A stretch of DNA of 35,691 nt, taken from NCBI GenBank assembly GCA_012719085.1, contig JAAYBA010000486.1, forward strand, positions 1 to 35,691, written 5' to 3'. Positions 32,929-35,691 of this stretch are shown one piece after another. Numbering within the stretch: the first letter of the stretch is position 1; the number at the start of each line of letters is the position of its first letter. The notes beneath the pieces were generated by a model. The model ran no database searches. It was not told the origin of the DNA and saw only the letters and a list, made by a program, of their open reading frames with translations. The stretch is from Planctomycetota bacterium (GTDB lineage Bacteria; Planctomycetota; Phycisphaerae; Sedimentisphaerales; Anaerobacaceae). Position numbers and translations under genes: made by a program.

Positions 32929-34059
32929 CTATCTGCTTTCAAGATCGATCTTGAGAGAGAGAAACCTGAGCATATCCTTAAGCGTTACGATGCCCACCAG
33001 GCGGTTTTCGTCAACGACCAGAAGGCGGCTGTTTCCGGTCCGGTTCATCATGGACAACGCCTCCACCGCATCGGTATCTGTCGAGATCGTGTTGTCCTTC
33101 GAGCATGAAACCGTCAGCTCGCCGACGTTGTGTCGGCTCCATTGCTCTCGGGGCAGTCCCCGGACCTGCTTTGCTGTCACGCACCCGACAAGCCCCTCGC
33201 CGTCGGTCACGGGGAACATCCGGTGATGAAAGCGATAGAAATAGTCGTTCACCAGTTCTTCGATAGAGAGAGTCGGCGGCACCGTGACGGGCTCTGGCTG
33301 CATGAACCGTCCGATCTCCTCGCCGCCGAGTGCGTTACGGATCAGGACCTGCTTGTAGGACATCCGGGAGGCGTTTCGGATGAACCAGCCGATAAGAAGG
33401 TACCAGATCCCTCCAACCAGACTGCCGCTGAAGAAAACGACGACGCCCAGAACGATCAGGGCCGTCCCAAACGCCGAGCCGAGAACCGATGCGATGTGCG
33501 TGGCCCATCGCAGATTGCCCTTGGCCTTCCAGAGAATCGAACGCAGGACGCGGCCGCCGTCCAGAGGAAACGCGGGGATCATGTTGAAACCTGCGAGGAT
33601 GGCATTGAGAAACGCCAGGTACAGAAGCACCGCGTTGACTGCCTCCGGCCCTCCGGCGTAGCGGCCCAATTGGCCGGCGCCGTACAGGATACCCCCCAAC
33701 ACAATGCTCGAAATCGGCCCGGCGATGGCCATGAGAAACTCCGATTTCGCACTGGGAGGCTCTTCGGACATCTCCGCGACGCCCCCGAAAATGAACAGCG
33801 TGATCCCCTTCATCGGCAACCCGAATCGCCGCGCCACGAGCGAATGGCAGAACTCGTGGAACACGATCGAGACGAACAACCCCAGCGCGCCTCCGACACC
33901 CATCCACCAGTAGATCGATGACGGCATACCGGGGAAGTAGTGCGGAAACAACCCCGTCGCCAACGACCAGACCACCAGCAGCGCCAGCAGAATCCACGTC
34001 AGATCGATGCCAACGTCAAATCCAAAGAGCGTGAACAGATGGATCTTCTTTCCAAACAT
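32929..34059 (-). CDS. Site-2 protease (M50) with two CBS domains
   Basis: This membrane metalloprotease cuts transmembrane substrates. The start is ATG 34059, where the protein begins MFGKKIHLFTLFGFDVGIDL, the usual opening; a frame from 34119 adds 20 residues without clear support. It has 376 residues. The zinc motif is HEFCH at 68-72 (HExxH) and the second motif is NMIPAFPLDGGR at 159-170 (NxxPxxxLDGG). Several hydrophobic segments surround them (TWILLALLVVWSLATGLFP, LGGILYGAGQL, TALIVLGVVVFFSG). The C-terminal 130 residues hold two CBS domains (about 240-300 and 315-370; DYFYRFHHRMFPVTDGEGLV, then TGNSRLLVVDENRLVGIV), which bind adenosine nucleotides in related proteins. The substrate is unknown. 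A zinc-ribbon protein and ldh follow on the same strand. Confidence 0.94.
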   Translation of the reverse strand: MFGKKIHLFTLFGFDVGIDLTWILLALLVVWSLATGLFPHYFPGMPSSIYWWMGVGGALGLFVSIVFHEFCHSLVARRFGLPMKGITLFIFGGVAEMSEEPPSAKSEFLMAIAGPISSIVLGGILYGAGQLGRYAGGPEAVNAVLLYLAFLNAILAGFNMIPAFPLDGGRVLRSILWKAKGNLRWATHIASVLGSAFGTALIVLGVVVFFSGSLVGGIWYLLIGWFIRNASRMSYKQVLIRNALGGEEIGRFMQPEPVTVPPTLSIEELVNDYFYRFHHRMFPVTDGEGLVGCVTAKQVRGLPREQWSRHNVGELTVSCSKDNTISTDTDAVEALSMMNRTGNSRLLVVDENRLVGIVTLKDMLRFLSLKIDLESR

Positions 34060-34210
34060 GCCTCGTCTCACATAGAGCTTCTCGATGATCCGGCACGCAA
34101 AGTGCCCGTCTGTATCCATACGAAGCGGCGGAAAGCGAGTTTGCTCTCCTCTGTCCGGAGAATCCTCTAAAGAGATGGGGGATATCCCCGCGGCGGCCGC
34201 AAGCGGGTCT

Positions 34211-34717
34211 TCAAGGAACGGCGGGACCGCCGCCGTTGTTGCGACGCTGGCGGAAGAAGTCCTGAAGCAGGGCGGCGCATTCGTCGGCCAGGACCCCGGA
34301 GGTGACTTCGAGGCGGTGGTTGAGACGTTCGTCGCGGACGATGTCGTAGAGGCTGCCGCAGGCGCCGGTCTTCGGGTCCGGGCAACCGTAGACGAGCCGG
34401 TCGAGCCGGCCGAGCACCAGGGCGCCCGCGCACATCGGACACGGCTCCAGCGTAACGTAGATCGTGCAACCGTGCAGACGCCAGCTTCCGATGGAACTGG
34501 CCGCCTGCGTCAGCGCGATGATCTCCGCGTGGGCGGTCGGGTCGTGGAGCTGCTCCCGCTGGTTCCAGGCCCGCCCGATCACCTGATTCCGGTGAACGAT
34601 GACCGCTCCAATGGGCACGTCGCCGTTCTCCTCGGCGATCATCGCCGCATCGATCGCCCTGCGCATGAACTGCTCGTCGGGGTCGATCAGCGCAGATTCA
34701 CCATCGCGGTCGAGCAT
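34211..34717 (-). CDS. tadA: tRNA-specific adenosine deaminase
   Basis: TadA deaminates adenosine-34 to inosine in tRNA-Arg(ACG). The 168-residue protein has the zinc-binding deaminase motifs: HAE at 63-65, with Glu65 as the proton shuttle, and PCPMC at 92-96, plus the typical opening [20 protein letters not shown] and the [20 protein letters not shown] segment. The closing [15 protein letters not shown] is characteristic. ATG 34717 has no clear Shine-Dalgarno sequence; an internal Met at residue 18 (MRRAID) is an alternative start. It lies 151 bases upstream of the protease gene and about 50 bases downstream of tRNA-Glu on the same strand. Confidence 0.95.
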   Translation of the reverse strand: MLDRDGESALIDPDEQFMRRAIDAAMIAEENGDVPIGAVIVHRNQVIGRAWNQREQLHDPTAHAEIIALTQAASSIGSWRLHGCTIYVTLEPCPMCAGALVLGRLDRLVYGCPDPKTGACGSLYDIVRDERLNHRLEVTSGVLADECAALLQDFFRQRRNNGGGPAVP

Positions 34718-34770
34718 GGGGAGGGAAGGACCTATAATCGCCCGTCAATCACTAACGAAAAGTGAAAAAG

Positions 34771-34843
34771 TACCCCCTAGGGGAGTCGAACCCCTGTCTC
34801 CAGGATGAGAACCTGATATCCTAGGCCACTAGACGAAGGGGGC
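34771..34843 (-). tRNA. tRNA-Glu (anticodon CTC)
   Basis: The minus strand folds as a standard 73-base tRNA. The acceptor 5' strand is GCCCCCT (34843-34837). The anticodon stem is TCAGG/CCTGG with loop TTCTCAT, placing CTC at positions 34-36, which reads GAG. The T arm is AGGGG-TTCGACT-CCCCT. The 3' acceptor strand is AGGGGGT followed by discriminator A73 at 34771, so the first pair is G1-U72. No CCA is encoded. It lies downstream of tRNA-Met, from which it is separated by a small hairpin. Confidence 0.95.
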
Positions 34844-34874
34844 ACAAAGCAAACAGAATCGTGCAAAACCCATC

Positions 34875-34893
34875 AAAAAACGCCCATCGGGCG
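34875..34893 (-). terminator. Small terminator-like hairpin between the two tRNA genes
   Basis: On the minus strand CGCCC-gat-GGGCG (34893-34881) is followed by TTTTTT (34880-34875). The stem is only 5 bp, so it may terminate only part of the tRNA-Met transcripts or act as a processing mark. Confidence 0.5.
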
Positions 34894-34906
34894 AAAAAGA
34901 CTCCAA

Positions 34907-34980
34907 TAGCGGCGGGTGGACTCGAACCACCGACCTTAGGCTTATGAATCCCACGCTCTAACCAACTGAGCTACGCCGCC
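34907..34980 (-). tRNA. tRNA with CAT anticodon, probably tRNA-Met
   Basis: The minus strand gives a 74-base tRNA. The acceptor 5' strand is GGCGGCG (34980-34974), the D arm is GCTC-AGTTGGTTA-GAGC, and the anticodon loop TTCATAA carries CAT. The T arm is GGTGG-TTCGAGT-CCACC, and the 3' strand is CGCCGCT with A73 at 34907. The first pair is again G1-U72, which distinguishes it from an initiator tRNA of the usual C1-A72 type. Elongator tRNA-Met is most likely; a lysidine-modified tRNA-Ile cannot be excluded by eye. No CCA is encoded. Confidence 0.93.
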
Positions 34981-34999
34981 GTTTCAGCCAAGTCGGGTC

Positions 35000-35029
35000 A
35001 GTATAGTGCCGTACCCGCGATCCTGTCAA
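35000..35029 (-). promoter_or_regulatory. Promoter of the tRNA genes
   Basis: On the minus strand a consensus TTGACA (35029-35024) and TATACT (35005-35000) are separated by 18 bp. Transcription would begin near 34993, about 13 bases before the tRNA-Met 5' end. This is one of the best promoter matches in the window. Confidence 0.8.
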
Positions 35030-35506
35030 GGCGGATTTCGTCAAAATCATCGCTGCCCTTCTCGAAATCCGGCAAGGGAGCACAGAAGTAGTACGCGGCG
35101 AGAGTGCCTTCTTGCGGCGGTTCAGGCCGACGGTCGGCCCGGCGGCAGTCTCGTCGTGGGCCCGATCCCCGTCGCCTCCCGGTCTACCCCAATTTCTCGT
35201 GGGACCTCGTGATAGACAAAAAGAAGATGCCGGCTGACCACGGGATTGTCGCCGGGCCGATAACGAAAGACGGGTGCAATGTATCAGCATTGTTACCGCA
35301 GGACAGGCCACGGCGACACCTGCCACTGTCTTGTCTGTCGGTTGGATCCGACGCCTGAGGCTTGGCGAAATGGCCTCCATAATCTCTCAAGAATTCGTCG
35401 GGCCGCTGCCGAGATAGGCGGAAACGATCTGTGCGGGACCCCTTTCGCCAGGGGCCGTGACATGAGTGTTGACAGACAACAGTCCGTTTATTGTGGAGGA
35501 CTTGCA
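35030..35506. other. Non-coding stretch before the surface protein gene
   Basis: These 477 bases contain no frame with a start signal and recognisable features. A small hairpin (about 35438-35459, cccc/gggg arms) lies near the 3' end. A TTGACA at 35469-35474 has no acceptable -10 partner. No known riboswitch motif was seen. It probably holds the promoter and leader of the gene starting at 35507. Confidence 0.5.
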
Positions 35507-35691
35507 GTGGTCAGGAAACGAATGGCTCTCGTGGTGGCTGGTGTCGTATTGTGGACCGTCCTTGCAACGAATGCCGCCGTCACCGTCTGGACCGGACAAG
35601 GGGCGGGCGAAGACCAATGGAGCAATCCCGATTACTGGAGTGCGGGAGTGCCCGGTGCCGCCGACACGGCGCAGTTCGGGCCGCTGGCCTA
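35507..35691 (+). CDS. Surface or secreted protein, N-terminal fragment
   Basis: The start is GTG 35507, with GGAGG 7 bases upstream; the frame stays open to the window edge, giving the first 61 residues. A signal peptide is clear: VVRKR basic start, MALVVAGVVLWTVLATNA hydrophobic core, cleavage after about residue 24 (ATNAA). The mature protein begins VTVWTGQGAGEDQWSNPDYW then SAGVPGAADTAQFG. The pattern WTG...WSN..YW..G.P...DTA.FG is the start of the autotransporter-associated beta-strand repeat seen in large planctomycete surface proteins, often ending in PEP-CTERM or dockerin signals. The rest is outside the window, so its size and role are unknown. Confidence 0.8.
   Translation, partial: MVRKRMALVVAGVVLWTVLATNAAVTVWTGQGAGEDQWSNPDYWSAGVPGAADTAQFGPLA

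Noticed and set aside
35469-35494. Promoter for the surface protein from TTGACA at 35469
   Set aside because: The only -10 candidate (TATTGT) is 14 bp away, too close, and would start transcription inside the ribosome-binding site.

Overview
The window is GC-rich bacterial chromosome, densely packed with genes in short operons on both strands. The best guess for the host is a planctomycete of the Phycisphaerae/Sedimentisphaerales type. The support is three solitary pseudopilin-like proteins with the [17 protein letters not shown]-terminus (two ending in a shared DFSVRKV-x-LKEL-x-x-LKW module), a SpoIVB-like S55 protein beside a secreted beta-propeller, an exported Asp-box protein, and at the right edge the start of a surface protein with a WTG-x(8)-WS-x-x-x-YW-x-x-G-x-P repeat. 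This placement is inference from protein style, not from a marker gene. The rest is mostly core metabolism and information processing, and I see no prophage, CRISPR array or complete insertion sequence. Layout: 1-7 kb carries the end of glyA, a small exported protein, a polyprenyl diphosphate synthase divergent from miaA, then a nucleotide-metabolism neighbourhood: nrdR with a stand-alone ATP-cone protein, and an operon of a membrane protein, an atypical thymidylate synthase and a parvulin-type isomerase. A 0.25-kb element with inverted-repeat ends lies before the next block. 7-10 kb is ribE, pdxA, rsmA on the plus strand. 10-13 kb is the pseudopilin trio; the first two genes are each followed by their own terminator. 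13-18 kb is a minus-strand operon of S55 protein, beta-propeller and fumarase alpha subunit. 18-20 kb is a membrane TPR protein and an RluD-type pseudouridine synthase. 20-27 kb is ktrA/ktrB potassium uptake, recG, pcm, a TauE/SafE permease and a divergent lipoprotein. 27-30 kb is nadB and the RNase P RNA gene. 30-35 kb is a minus-strand run: DUF502 membrane protein, Asp-box protein, ldh, zinc-ribbon protein, site-2 protease with CBS domains, tadA and two tRNAs. The last half kilobase leads into the truncated surface protein. How the genes fit together: SHMT (glyA) supplies methylene-tetrahydrofolate, the thymidylate synthase consumes it, and NrdR plus the ATP-cone protein are placed to sense dATP/ATP, so the first 6 kb has a dNTP-supply theme. 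miaA, rsmA, rluD, tadA, rnpB and the tRNAs form a scattered RNA-maturation theme. The most unusual items are the double ATP-cone protein without a reductase, the thymidylate synthase of unusual type, a MiaA whose P-loop reads GKG, an inverted repeat bracketing the nrdR -10 box, and the S55/propeller envelope pair. All assignments come from reading the sequence; no database search was run.
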